Assembly (NCBI GenBank): GCA_050247255.1
Contig: JBFWUM010000023.1
Span: 1 to 64,000 of the forward strand
DNA length: 64,000 nt
From: JBFWUM01 sp050247255
GTDB lineage: Bacteria > Acidobacteriota > Vicinamibacteria > Vicinamibacterales > UBA2999
Direction: 5' to 3'
Under the pieces are notes generated by a model. That model did not search any database, was not told where the DNA came from, and saw only the letters and a list, made by a program, of their open reading frames with translations. The translations under genes were made by a program, and so were the position numbers. How positions within the stretch are numbered: the first letter of the stretch is position 1; each line of letters opens with the position of its first letter. Shown one piece after another: positions 1 through 9,844 of the stretch.

Positions 1-7
1 GGGGTCG

Positions 8-292
8 ATGGTAGGAGAGCGTGGGTGGCGGCGACGGCGGCAGCTGCTTCTCGTCGCAGCGCTGGCGGCACTCGTGACGTTTGCGATCGTGCAGGATCGG
101 GGCACGGCGGCTGGCGCGCGCCGTTATGCGGCGCAAGCCCGCCAGGCGGCGGCGGCCGGGCAGACGCTCGACGCTTCGGTCGATGAAGTGATGGCGCCCG
201 CCATCGCCGACAGCGTCCGCCGCGCTGCGTTCTGGGGCGGCGTCGTGTTGGTGGGTGGGGTGGCGCTGGCGTTCGCTATCGGCCGGCGCTGA
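8..292 (+). CDS. Small two-helix membrane protein, unknown
   Basis: A 94-residue protein with an Arg-rich N-terminus, a hydrophobic segment at about residues 12-27 and a second at about 73-91 ending in a short basic tail, so it should span the membrane twice with a polar Ala/Gln-rich loop between. I recognise no family. Only seven bases are visible upstream, so the true start could lie outside the window. Its last 17 nt overlap the convergent lipoprotein gene. The hydrophobic pattern supports a real gene; function is unknown. Confidence 0.5.
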   Translation: MVGERGWRRRRQLLLVAALAALVTFAIVQDRGTAAGARRYAAQARQAAAAGQTLDASVDEVMAPAIADSVRRAAFWGGVVLVGGVALAFAIGRR

Positions 293-1271
293 GCTGCCGC
301 TGGATCCCGGGTAACGCTTCGATCACGACATCCCCCACAACCTGCAGGCTCTCGGCGCTGACCGCCTCCAGCGTGTCGTTGGCCGTGTGCCAGGCGGGGT
401 AGTCGAGGTCGATGATATCGACCGACGGGATCCCCGCGCGCAGGAAGGGGATGTGGTCGTCGTCGATCGTGGTGAGGGCATCGGGGAAGCGGGCGCGGTG
501 GCCGATCCGCGCGGCGGCCTCCCACACGATGTCGACCAGCCAGGGTGTCGAGTTCGAGTCGCGGCTGATGCGCAGATCCTTGTCGCCGACCATGTCGAGC
601 AGGATGAACGCCTTCACGCCGGCGAGCGAGCCGTCCTCGCGCGCGGCCTGCACGTAATGGCGGCTGCCATAGGTGTTGTCGTTGTTCGTGTACCAGTCGA
701 CCACCGCTTCCTCCCCGTCGAGGAAGAGCAGCTCGATGGTGTACTCCGGCTGCGCGTCCTTCAGCACCCGCCCGAGCTCCAGGACGACCGACGTGGAGGA
801 TGCGGCATCGCTGGCGCCGACGAAGCGGAACTCCCGAAACAGCTTGGTGTCGTAGTGGGTGCCGATCACCAGGCGGTCCGCCCGCCGCCCGGGGATGGTG
901 GCGATCAGGTTGACCATCCCGATCGCGCCGTTCGGTGTCTGCGCGGTGAACGCCTGCTCGCGCGCGTCGAGCCCGGCGGCCCTCAGCTGCGCGGCGATGT
1001 ATTCACGCGTGCGGACGATTTCCGGGGAGCCCGACGGACGGGGGCCGATGGCCACCTGGGCCTCGAGGTGGGCCCAGGCGCGGGAACCTTCGAACTTCGC
1101 TGTCGGTGCTAAGGGAGCTTCGTTCGCCGGTGCTATCTGGGCTTCGCCGGTCGGTGCTATCGGTTCTTCGGCGGATGGTGCTCCGCACCCGAGCACGACA
1201 AGCGCCCAGGCCAGCACCGACACCCGAACCCCCGATAGCACTGACACGCAAAGCCCCCTAGCACCAACCAC
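276..1271 (-). CDS. Glutaminyl-peptide cyclotransferase-like M28 lipoprotein
   Basis: A 331-residue exported zinc enzyme of the M28 fold. A signal peptide ends in a lipobox with Cys29, predicting a lipid-anchored periplasmic protein. The glutaminyl cyclase catalytic set is all visible: THYDT (His139), GASDAA (Asp155), DGEEA (Glu187/Glu188), LLDMVG (Asp226), DDHIPFL and WHTAND (His295). This set separates glutaminyl cyclases, which form N-terminal pyroglutamate, from ordinary M28 aminopeptidases. Residues about 36-58, just after the lipobox, are octapeptide repeats (EAxIAPxx) encoded by a 24-bp DNA repeat that continues upstream beyond the start codon. The gene lies downstream of citrate synthase on the same strand. 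Confidence 0.8.
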   Translation of the reverse strand: MVGARGLCVSVLSGVRVSVLAWALVVLGCGAPSAEEPIAPTGEAQIAPANEAPLAPTAKFEGSRAWAHLEAQVAIGPRPSGSPEIVRTREYIAAQLRAAGLDAREQAFTAQTPNGAIGMVNLIATIPGRRADRLVIGTHYDTKLFREFRFVGASDAASSTSVVLELGRVLKDAQPEYTIELLFLDGEEAVVDWYTNNDNTYGSRHYVQAAREDGSLAGVKAFILLDMVGDKDLRISRDSNSTPWLVDIVWEAAARIGHRARFPDALTTIDDDHIPFLRAGIPSVDIIDLDYPAWHTANDTLEAVSAESLQVVGDVVIEALPGIQRQLSAGR

Positions 1272-1328
1272 GCGTCGGAGATAGCACCGATAATCGTCAG
1301 CCCGATAGCACCGACAGTCGGTGCTATC
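1101..1328. repeat. 24-bp periodic repeat array around motif GGTGCTAT
   Basis: GGTGCT occurs at 1105, 1129, 1153 and 1177, exactly 24 bp apart. Its reverse complement AGCACC (AGCACT once) follows at 1213, 1237, 1260, 1283 and 1307, 23-24 bp apart, and a last forward copy is at 1320. The first half is coding (octapeptide repeats of the lipoprotein). The second half crosses its start codon and runs to the citrate synthase stop. Orientation flips once in the middle. Confidence 0.75.
1304..1328 (-). terminator. 12-bp perfect hairpin after citrate synthase
   Basis: GATAGCACCGAC and GTCGGTGCTATC form a perfect 12-bp stem with a single-base loop, 4 nt beyond the citrate synthase stop. No T-run follows, so it may be a stabilising 3' hairpin rather than a classical intrinsic terminator. 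It is made of the last two units of the 24-bp array. Confidence 0.4.
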
Positions 1329-1331
1329 TCC

Positions 1332-2618
<1,287 letters not shown>

Positions 2619-2620
2619 AT

Positions 2621-2643
2621 CAGTCGGCAGTCGGCAGTGTCGG
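2621..2643. repeat. Heptamer repeat CAGTCGG
   Basis: Two perfect CAGTCGG units and a third degenerate unit stand in tandem immediately before the citrate synthase start. The same 7-bp period with CAGNNGG-like units recurs at 61175-61195 and 61808-61828. Confidence 0.6.
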
Positions 2644-2654
2644 CTGTGAACGAG

Positions 2655-2828
2655 CTATTCGTCCGGGTTGTCATCATCGGCGGCCGTGACCGGTTCCGCG
2701 GCAATGTGGTAGCGCCCGTCGGCCCACCGTGCCAGGTCCTCGTTCCGGCAGCGCTCGCTGCAGAAGGGCCGCCAGCGCGCGTCCACCGGACGCGTACGGC
2801 ACAGGACGCACATCGGAGCGTCGCCCAT
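2655..2828 (-). CDS. yacG: YacG family zinc-ribbon protein (DNA gyrase inhibitor)
   Basis: A 57-residue protein, easily missed because of its size. It has the YacG signature: CVLC at residues 7-10, then RWRPFCSERCRNEDLARWADGRY with the second Cys pair at 23 and 27, an acidic C-terminal tail, and the conserved DLxxW motif. Family members bind one zinc through these four cysteines and bind the GyrB region to inhibit gyrase; that role is known for E. coli YacG and inferred here. A second in-frame ATG five codons later is possible. It lies between ppx and gltA on the same strand with short spacers. Confidence 0.85.
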   Translation of the reverse strand: MGDAPMCVLCRTRPVDARWRPFCSERCRNEDLARWADGRYHIAAEPVTAADDDNPDE

Positions 2829-2869
2829 CCGACCTATTCAAACACCGCGGAATGCCCAATGCCCAAATG

Positions 2870-4435
2870 TCAGGCGCGGCCGACGACCTGGAAGCGCCGC
2901 TCGGCTGCCGATTCGACCCGCACCGGCTTCTGGAGCAGGCGTTCGAAGGGACCGACATGGCGCTGGGTCGCCCAGACCTCGAGCTCGGCGTCGCTCGCGG
3001 CCTGCGCCGCGAGCACCACGTGGTCGCCCCGGTCTTGCAGCTCCAGGGCCGACACGACCTGCGAATGGCTGCGATCGAGGCTCTCGGCGACGCGGAGAAT
3101 CGACGCCAGGGTCCGGATGGCCCGCCGCAGGGGCTTCGGCAGCTGCGCATATTCGTCGTGTGATCGCTTCGGCGTGCCGCGCCGGTGATAGCGGGCGACG
3201 AGCGCCAACACCTCGATCTCGTCGGGATGGAATCCGCGCAGGTCGCCGTTCTTGATCAGGTAGTACGAGTGTTTGTGGTGGCGGGCGTAACTGATGTGCG
3301 CGCCGATATCGTGCATCAGCGCCGCGTACTCCAGCCACTCACGCTCCCGTTCGCTCAGTCCGTGCCGGTGGCGCGTCTGGTCGAACAGCGCCAGCGCCAG
3401 GCGTGTCACCTGCTGCGCGTGCGCCGCCTGGTAGTTGCAGCGCTCGGCGAGTTCCAGCGTGCTCCGCCGCCGCACGTCGGGAACCGCATCGATCTGCGCG
3501 ATCTCCTTCCGGTGCCGCCGGACATAGTCGAGGATCAGCCCTTCGCGCAGGGCGAGGTCGCACAGGGTGAGCTCCTCGGCGCCGAGCCGCCGCAGGATGG
3601 TGTCGAGCAGGACCGCGCCGGCGACGACGAGGTCCGCCCGGCGGGGGTCGAGGCCGGGGACGGCCAGGCGGTGCTCGATCCCCAGCGAGACGATTTCCTT
3701 GCGCACGCGGCGAATCTGCCGCGCCGCCACGTGCAGGTTGCGCAGCTCCGCCGGCGGCGCGCCACGGTCGGCGGTCGCCGCGACCGCGCCGAGGCTCAGG
3801 ATGGTCCCCGAGGTGCCGATGACCCGGTCGAACCCGGCGGCGATGATCTGCGCGCAGTGCCGATCGATCTCGGCGAGCACGTGACTGGCCATCCGGCGCT
3901 CGTCGCGGGGCGACAGCGGATCGGACGTCACGAAGCGCTCGGTGAGCCGGATGACGCCGATCTTGAAGCTGCGGGCGAGCTGGACGCCGCCGCCGGTGCC
4001 GAGCGTGATTTCCACGCTGCCGCCGCCGATGTCGACGACCACGGCGCGGCCGGCGCCGACGTTGACGCCATAGACCGCCGCCTGGTGAATGAGCCGCGCC
4101 TCCTCGGCGCCGGTGATCACGCGGGCGCGAATGCCGGTCTCGCGCTCAATCCGCTTCAGGAACTCGCCGCCGTTGCCCGCCTCGCGCACGGCGCTGGTGG
4201 CGGCGGCCAGCACCTGATCGGTGCGGTGGGACTCGGCGAGGCGGCGGAACTTCGAGAGCGCCTGCAGCGTCGACGTCATCGCCTCGGCCGTCAGCTTCCG
4301 CCCGCCCAGTCCGCCCGCGCCGAGCCGGACCATCGCCTTCTCGCGGTCGACCACCTCGAAGGACAGATCCGGGCGCACCCGTACCACGATCATGTGAATC
4401 GAGTTGGTGCCGATGTCGATGGCCGCCAGGCGCAT
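2870..4435 (-). CDS. ppx: Exopolyphosphatase / guanosine pentaphosphatase (Ppx/GppA) with HD domain
   Basis: A 521-residue two-part enzyme. Residues 1-300 carry the ASKHA-fold Ppx/GppA domain, with the N-terminal phosphate loop DIGTNSIHM, then AVREAGNG and the VVDIGGGSVEI glycine motif. Residues from about 320 hold an HD-like domain with HDIGAHISYARHHKHS. It should hydrolyse terminal phosphates from inorganic polyphosphate and/or pppGpp. The divergent neighbour is a CHAD protein, a family known to bind polyphosphate, which favours the polyphosphate role. Start chosen at the ATG directly before RLAAIDIGTNS. About 60 bp separate the two divergent starts. Confidence 0.92.
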   Translation of the reverse strand: MRLAAIDIGTNSIHMIVVRVRPDLSFEVVDREKAMVRLGAGGLGGRKLTAEAMTSTLQALSKFRRLAESHRTDQVLAAATSAVREAGNGGEFLKRIERETGIRARVITGAEEARLIHQAAVYGVNVGAGRAVVVDIGGGSVEITLGTGGGVQLARSFKIGVIRLTERFVTSDPLSPRDERRMASHVLAEIDRHCAQIIAAGFDRVIGTSGTILSLGAVAATADRGAPPAELRNLHVAARQIRRVRKEIVSLGIEHRLAVPGLDPRRADLVVAGAVLLDTILRRLGAEELTLCDLALREGLILDYVRRHRKEIAQIDAVPDVRRRSTLELAERCNYQAAHAQQVTRLALALFDQTRHRHGLSEREREWLEYAALMHDIGAHISYARHHKHSYYLIKNGDLRGFHPDEIEVLALVARYHRRGTPKRSHDEYAQLPKPLRRAIRTLASILRVAESLDRSHSQVVSALELQDRGDHVVLAAQAASDAELEVWATQRHVGPFERLLQKPVRVESAAERRFQVVGRA

Positions 4436-4460
4436 GGGTCAGCTGTTTACACCGCCGTTA

Positions 4461-4466
4461 TATAGT
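4461..4466 (+). promoter_or_regulatory. -10-like hexamer TATAGT before CHAD gene
   Basis: TATAGT stands 29 nt before the CHAD start in the AT-rich centre of the ppx/CHAD divergent spacer. No convincing -35 or Shine-Dalgarno is visible. Confidence 0.35.
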
Positions 4467-4495
4467 GGCTTTTCGCCAACACGCCCAAGCCTAGC

Positions 4496-5371
4496 ATGCG
4501 CACGTCACCGTCCGAGCTGCTCATCCGCCAGCGTTTCGCCGCGCTCAGGCGATCGTTGCCTGCCGCGGCGCAGGGCAACGCCGAGCGGCTGCACCAGGCA
4601 CGCGTCGCCACCCGCCGGCTGCGCGAGACGCTGCCGCTGGTGGCGTCGGGGAAGCGGGAGCGCAAACTCGAACGCCGCGTGCGGCGCCTGACCCGTGCGC
4701 TCGGCCCGGTACGGGAGCTCGATGTCGCCCTCGGAATCCTCGACGACCTGGAAGGCACCGCCGACGCACCGAGGGGAGCGATTGCCCGTCTTCGCAGGGC
4801 GATCGCCGACGAACGGGAACGACTGCACGCGGGCATGCGCGAACGGATCGCGCAGTGCGACCTGCGCAAGCTGGAGAAGCGCGCCATCAACGCGTCCCAG
4901 GGAGGAACGCGCAAGGCGATCGCGCGTCCGGAGCAGGCAGAGGCGGCCCGGCGTGGCGCAGCCCGTCGCGCGGCCCGCCTGCGCGACGCCATCGACACGG
5001 CCGCGGGACTCTATCTGCCCGATCGCCTCCACGACGTCCGTATCGCCGTCAAGAAGCTCCGCTACGCCCTCGAGATCTCGGGGACCGTCGCCGGTACGCA
5101 CGGCCGGGCCCGCCTGCGCGCGTTGAAGCAGGCGCAGGACCTGCTCGGGCGCATGCACGACCTCGAAGTGTTGATCGCGCGGATTCGCGGCATCCAGGGG
5201 TCGGCCAGCGCCCCGCCGCTGAAGGTATCGGCCGATCTCGATCGCCTGGTGCGGCGGCTCGAGAACGAGTGCCGCCAGCTGCACGGTCACTACAGCGCCC
5301 TGCGCAAGCCGCTGCTGGCCATCTGCCGGCAGGTTCGCGCCGCCGCCCCGCGCGGGAGGGCTGCCGCCTGA
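4496..5371 (+). CDS. CHAD domain protein
   Basis: A 291-residue, very Arg/Lys-rich, all-helical CHAD domain. Both internal halves show the conserved histidine and basic pattern: LHQARVATRRLRE near residue 32 and LHDVRIAVKKLRYALE near residue 180. CHAD proteins bind inorganic polyphosphate through this basic surface and often accompany CYTH triphosphatases or Ppx. No CYTH domain is fused here. The gene starts a tight forward operon: its TGA shares one base with the ATG of sixA. The family is clear, the exact role is not. Confidence 0.88.
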   Translation: MRTSPSELLIRQRFAALRRSLPAAAQGNAERLHQARVATRRLRETLPLVASGKRERKLERRVRRLTRALGPVRELDVALGILDDLEGTADAPRGAIARLRRAIADERERLHAGMRERIAQCDLRKLEKRAINASQGGTRKAIARPEQAEAARRGAARRAARLRDAIDTAAGLYLPDRLHDVRIAVKKLRYALEISGTVAGTHGRARLRALKQAQDLLGRMHDLEVLIARIRGIQGSASAPPLKVSADLDRLVRRLENECRQLHGHYSALRKPLLAICRQVRAAAPRGRAAA

Positions 5372-5874
5372 TGCCGCACTGCGAGATCTATCTCGTGCGC
5401 CACGCCATCGCCGCCGAACGGGGCGGGGAGTGGCCCGACGACACGAAGCGGCCGCTGACGATGCGTGGCACCGACCGCTTCAAGGAGTGCGTCGCCGGAC
5501 TGGCCAGCCTCGACATGGAGGTCGACGAGATCTTCTCGAGCCCGCTCGTGCGCGCGAAGCAGACGGCTTCGCTCCTGACCGCCGGCCTGCCCGGGAAGCC
5601 GCCGGTCAAGCTGCTCGAGGCACTCGCGCCCGGGCATGCCGCGGCCGCCACGATGCACGAGCTCGCAAAGGCGGCGAAGCGCCGCCGTGTCGCCCTGGTC
5701 GGGCACGAACCGGGCCTCGGCGAACTGGCCGCACACCTCCTTGGCTCGAGCCGCGCGCTCCCATTCAAGAAAGGGGGCGCCTGCTGCATCCATATCCAGA
5801 GCTTCACGTCGCGCCGCGCCGGCGAACTGCAATGGTTCGCGACGCCGAAGATCCTGCGTGGCCTCGGCGCGTAA
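5371..5874 (+). CDS. sixA: SixA-type phosphohistidine phosphatase
   Basis: A 167-residue histidine-phosphatase-superfamily protein. The catalytic phospho-acceptor lies in YLVRHAIA (His11) and the second catalytic histidine in LVGHEPGL. SixA removes phosphate from histidine residues, for example in HPt domains or the nitrogen-PTS. The start is fixed by the overlap TGATG with the CHAD stop. The 3' end overlaps the lipid kinase gene by 17 nt, so the three genes are probably translationally coupled. Confidence 0.88.
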   Translation: MPHCEIYLVRHAIAAERGGEWPDDTKRPLTMRGTDRFKECVAGLASLDMEVDEIFSSPLVRAKQTASLLTAGLPGKPPVKLLEALAPGHAAAATMHELAKAAKRRRVALVGHEPGLGELAAHLLGSSRALPFKKGGACCIHIQSFTSRRAGELQWFATPKILRGLGA

Positions 5875-6759
5875 AGTCGCCGTCGTCATCAACCCGGTGT
5901 CCGGGGCCCGCGGCAACCCGGAGGTAGCGCGCGAGCGGGCGATTGCCGCGGCGGACTTCCTGGGGACACACGGCCTGGAACCGCGTGTGTTCGTCACCGA
6001 CCGACCGGGGCACGGGCACGACCTGGCACGCGCCCAGGCGGCCCAGGGGGTCGACACCGTAGTCGCCTGGGGCGGTGACGGGACGGTCAACGAGGTGGCC
6101 AGCGCCCTGGCCTTCACCGACGCCGCGCTGGCGGTGGTGCCGAGCGGATCCGGCAACGGGTTGGCACGTTACCTGGGGCTGCCCTTCGAGCCGGGACGCG
6201 CGCTGGCGATCGCGCTCGACGGGGAGCCCGCCGCGATGGACGTGGGCGAACTGGACGGCCACCTGTTCGTCAACGTCGCCGGCATCGGCCTGGACGCCCG
6301 GGTGGCCCATCGATTCGGCGACGCCGGAGTCAGGCGGCGTGGTTTCCTGCGCTACCTCGAAATCACCGCGCACGAGCTCTTCGCCTTTGAGGCCGACGAC
6401 TACGACATCGTCATCGATGGCGCAACGCAGCGGAGCCGGGCGCTGATGGTGGCGTTGGCCAACGCGCGCCAGTATGGCAACGGAGCCCTGATCGCGCCGG
6501 ACGCGCGCATCGACGATGGCGCACTGGACGTCGTGGTCGTCGACGACCGCCCGCGGCTGCTGGCGGTGGCGCAGGCGCCGATGATCTTCCTCGGGCTGAT
6601 CGCGGGCGTCGCCGGCGTGACCATCCGGCGCGGCAGCGAGGCATCAGTCACCGGCACGCGGCCCATCGCGTATCACGTCGATGGCGAGGCGTTCGTTGGC
6701 GGCACGACGCTGACCGCGAAGGTCCATCCAGCGGCCCTGAAGATCAGGACCCCGCCCGG

Positions 6760-6778
<19 letters not shown>
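5858..6778 (+). CDS. Diacylglycerol kinase / lipid kinase family protein (DAGK_cat)
   Basis: A 306-residue cytoplasmic enzyme of the DagK/YegS/LCB5 type. It begins with a KVAVVINPVSGARGN phosphate-binding segment, has the nucleotide motif WGGDGTVNEVASAL and then PSGSGNGLARYLGLP, and ends with the C-terminal beta-sandwich. It should phosphorylate a lipid such as diacylglycerol using ATP. I chose the GTG at 5858 because it lies right before the conserved first strand; longer in-frame extensions would only cover sixA. Its end overlaps the convergent response regulator by 19 nt. Confidence 0.85.
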
Positions 6779-7452
<674 letters not shown>

Positions 7453-7459
7453 TGCCTCG

Positions 7460-7465
7460 AACGTA
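7460..7465 (-). promoter_or_regulatory. -10-like TACGTT, leaderless spacing
   Basis: TACGTT ends 7 nt before the response regulator GTG, placing transcription initiation at or near the start codon. No Shine-Dalgarno is visible. Confidence 0.45.
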
Positions 7466-7509
7466 CTGGCCCGGCGTTTCCGCGCCGTGACGCGGCCGTT
7501 AAATGTGTG

Positions 7510-7914
7510 TTACCGGGACAGGACGCGGCGCACTTCCGCGATCAGCGCCTCGGGCGGGCACGGCTTCGGGACGAACCAGTCGCACCCGGCCCTGGTGGCA
7601 CGCTGCAACTCGCCCGAGCCGTCGTGGGCGGTCAGGGCGACGATGGGAATGTGGGCGGTCCGGCTGTCGCCCTTCAGCCGGCGGGTCGCCTCCCAGCCGT
7701 CGACCACCGGCAGACTGAGGTCCATCAGCACCACATCCGGCCCCAGCTGCGAGCTGCGCGCAATCGCATCGTCGCCGTTCTCGGCTTCGATCACGTCGAA
7801 CCCGTCCTGAACAAGCTGCTGGGCATAGAGCTGCCGCAGGTCCGCCTGATCCTCGACGATTAACACCAGCGGGCGTTCACGCCGGGCGCGCGGGATCTCA
7901 GCCGTAGTCTGCAT
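7510..7914 (-). CDS. Single-domain response regulator (CheY-like)
   Basis: A 134-residue stand-alone receiver domain preceded by a short basic leader. Key residues: Glu21/Asp22, phospho-acceptor Asp65 in VVLMDLSLP, Thr95 in VALTAHD and Lys117 in FVPKPCPPE. It has no output domain, so it probably relays phosphate or acts by protein contact. It lies upstream of the OmpR-type regulator on the same strand with a 57-nt gap. No sensor kinase is nearby. Confidence 0.9.
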   Translation of the reverse strand: MQTTAEIPRARRERPLVLIVEDQADLRQLYAQQLVQDGFDVIEAENGDDAIARSSQLGPDVVLMDLSLPVVDGWEATRRLKGDSRTAHIPIVALTAHDGSGELQRATRAGCDWFVPKPCPPEALIAEVRRVLSR

Positions 7915-7922
7915 CGCTCGAA

Positions 7923-7928
7923 ATTATC
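7923..7928 (-). promoter_or_regulatory. -10-like GATAAT before CheY-like gene
   Basis: GATAAT (one mismatch to TATAAT) ends 8 nt before the ATG. There is no ribosome binding site in the remaining 8 nt, consistent with a leaderless or near-leaderless transcript. Confidence 0.5.
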
Positions 7929-7936
7929 CCACGTTG

Positions 7937-7965
7937 TTGACAGGCCTACCGGCTGCGCGTACGGT
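7937..7965 (+). promoter_or_regulatory. Promoter TTGACA-17-TACGGT
   Basis: A perfect -35 hexamer TTGACA (7937-7942) is separated by 17 nt from TACGGT (7960-7965), which ends 10 nt before the ATG of the metallo-beta-lactamase-fold gene. The start site would fall within a few bases of the ATG. Confidence 0.55.
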
Positions 7966-7975
7966 AGCCGGCGTC

Positions 7976-8952
7976 ATGTTGTGCAGAGCTTCGGGTCTCA
8001 TCCTCGCGATCACGGTCGGGCTTGCCACGACGATGACGGCGCAGCAGCAGCTCGAGCGGCTGGCCGTCGCCGGGCAGGTGCATCTGCTCGCCGGCACCGG
8101 CGCGAACGTCGTCGTGCAGGCCGGCGATGAGGGCGCCATCTTCGTCGACACCAGCGTCGAGGCCGCCAACGACCAGCTGCTGGCCGAAGTAGGCGAGCTC
8201 ACCCAGCGGCCGATCCGCTACGTGATCAACACCAACGCCGATCCGGATCACTACGGCGGCAACCAGCGGATTTCATCGGCTGGCCGAAACTTTGCGATCC
8301 CGGCGCCGAACCTGGCAGGCGTCGGCGCGCGGGCCGGTGGCGGCCGTGGCGGCGGTGGCGGAGGACGCACGCCGAACGCGCAGGTCTATGCCCACGAGGC
8401 CGTGCTGACGCGCATGAGCATGGCGGACGGGGCGGCGGCGGTGCCGTTCGCGCTGTGGCCGAGCGACACGTTCTTCACCGCCAAGAAGACGCTGTACTTC
8501 AACGGCGAGCCGATCGAGCTGCTGCACGCGCCGAAGGCGCACACCGACGGCGACGTCATGGTCTGGTTCCGCAAGTCGGATGTGATCGCCGCCGGCGACG
8601 TCTACACGCCGGATCGGTTTCCGATGATCGACCTGGCGCGCGGCGGCAGCGTGCAGGGGCTGCTGGATGCGCTCAACCGCATCATCGACATCACCGTGCC
8701 GCGCTTCAACCAGCAGGGGGGCACGATGGTGGTGCCCGGCCACGGGCGGATCTCGAACGAATCCGACGTGGCCGAGTACCGCGACATGGCGACGATCGTC
8801 CGCGACCGGATCGCGCTGATGGTCGACAGGAAGATGACGCTGGAGCAGGTCACGGCGGCGAACCCGGTGCTCGACTACGAGGGAGTCTATGGGCGGAATC
8901 GGACGTGGACCAGGGACATGTTCATCGAGGCGGTGTACCGTGACCTCACGCG
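7976..8952 (+). CDS. Exported metallo-beta-lactamase-fold hydrolase, 3' end lost in assembly gap
   Basis: Signal peptide (MLCRASGLILAITVG to about AQQ) followed by an MBL fold. The usual HxHxDH zinc motif appears as TNADPDHYGG, so the first two histidines are replaced by Asn/Asp. Later ligand histidines HAPKAHTDGD and VPGHGR are present. A Gly/Arg-rich low-complexity insert (about residues 105-125) interrupts the domain. At least 325 residues are visible and the coding frame runs into the N gap at 8953. Altered ligands suggest one-metal or non-lactamase chemistry; the substrate is unknown. ATG 7976 was chosen over an upstream in-frame codon because it begins the signal peptide. Confidence 0.75.
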
Positions 8953-8996
8953 NNNNNNNNNNNNNNNNNNNNNNNNNNNNNNNNNNNNNNNNNNNN
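8953..8996. other. Assembly gap (44 N)
   Basis: A run of N breaks the 3' end of the MBL-fold gene and the 5' end of the next gene. Its real size is unknown. Confidence 0.99.
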
Positions 8997-9792
8997 CCCG
9001 CGAGCGCGCAGGTTGACCTCTCGGGCGAGTGGGGGGCGTTGAACGGGGTCAGCGAGGACCAGCCGCACCGCGTGCCGGGCGCCGACCTGGGCGACTACAC
9101 CGGGCTGCCGATCAACGACGCCGCCCGGCTGAAGGCCCGGAGCTGGGACGCCTCGATCCTGTCGCAGCCCGAACGCCAGGCGCAGCCGCACCCCGTGCAG
9201 TACTCGTATCGCGGCGGCGGCGGGCCCAACCTGCGCATCGCGAAGATCATCGACCCGGTGACTTTTCAGCTCATCGCCTACAAGTTCGACGGCTACTTCG
9301 GGCGCGCCGACCGGATCATCTGGATGGACGGTCGGCCGCACCCGTCGGAATACGCGCCGCACACCTGGCAGGGGTTCTCGACAGGGGAGTGGGTCGGCAA
9401 CTCGCTGAAGGTCACGACGACGCACATGAAGATGGGGGTGATCCAGCGCAACGGGGTGCCGGCCAGCCCGTACTCGACGCTGGTCGAGTTCTGGACCCGG
9501 CATGACAACCATCTCGGCCTCTTTGCGTGGGTGGACGACCCGATGTACCTGGAGGAGCCGATGGTGCGGACCACCGACTGGCTGTGGAACCCGCAGCAGC
9601 ACGTCGGCGAGCCGCAGCCGTTCGACGTCGTCGACGAACTGGGCGACCGGCCGCTCGGGTGGGTCCCGAGCTACCCGATGGGCACCGAGCATCGCGGCTT
9701 CGCCGAGCAGTTCGGGCTGCCGTTCGAGGCGACGCAGGGGGGCAAGGAAACGCTCTACCCCGAATACATGCAGAAGCTGCCGCGGATGCCCA
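8997..9792 (+). CDS. Secreted conserved protein, both ends in assembly gaps
   Basis: An open frame of 265 codons with no start or stop in known sequence. It begins ASAQVDLSGEW, which looks like the end of a signal peptide cleavage site followed by the mature protein, and shows blocks such as DYTGLPINDAARL, IWMDGRPHPSEYAPHTWQGFSTGEW, and DPMYLEEPMVRTTDWLW. I recall this pattern from uncharacterised secreted proteins common in Acidobacteria and some Proteobacteria. No catalytic motif is evident. Its position right after an MBL-fold gene may mean a functional pair. Confidence 0.7.
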
Positions 9793-9818
9793 NNNNNNNN
9801 NNNNNNNNNNNNNNNNNN
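9793..9818. other. Assembly gap (26 N)
   Basis: A second N run truncates the secreted protein gene; 26 bases of known sequence follow before the next start codon. Confidence 0.99.
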
Positions 9819-9828
9819 GCGCCTCTGA

Positions 9829-9834
9829 TAGTAT
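9829..9834 (+). promoter_or_regulatory. -10-like TAGTAT before MFS/spermidine synthase gene
   Basis: TAGTAT ends 10 nt before the ATG at 9845. The -35 region lies in the N gap. Confidence 0.4.
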
Positions 9835-9844
9835 TCGCGTCCAC

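Noticed and set aside
387..1112. Forward frame over the M28 lipoprotein
   Set aside because: Antisense shadow; the minus strand has signal peptide, lipobox and the full catalytic set.
1101..1328. CRISPR array
   Set aside because: The repeated core is only about 10 bp with a 24-bp period, orientation flips, half of it is coding and no cas genes are near.
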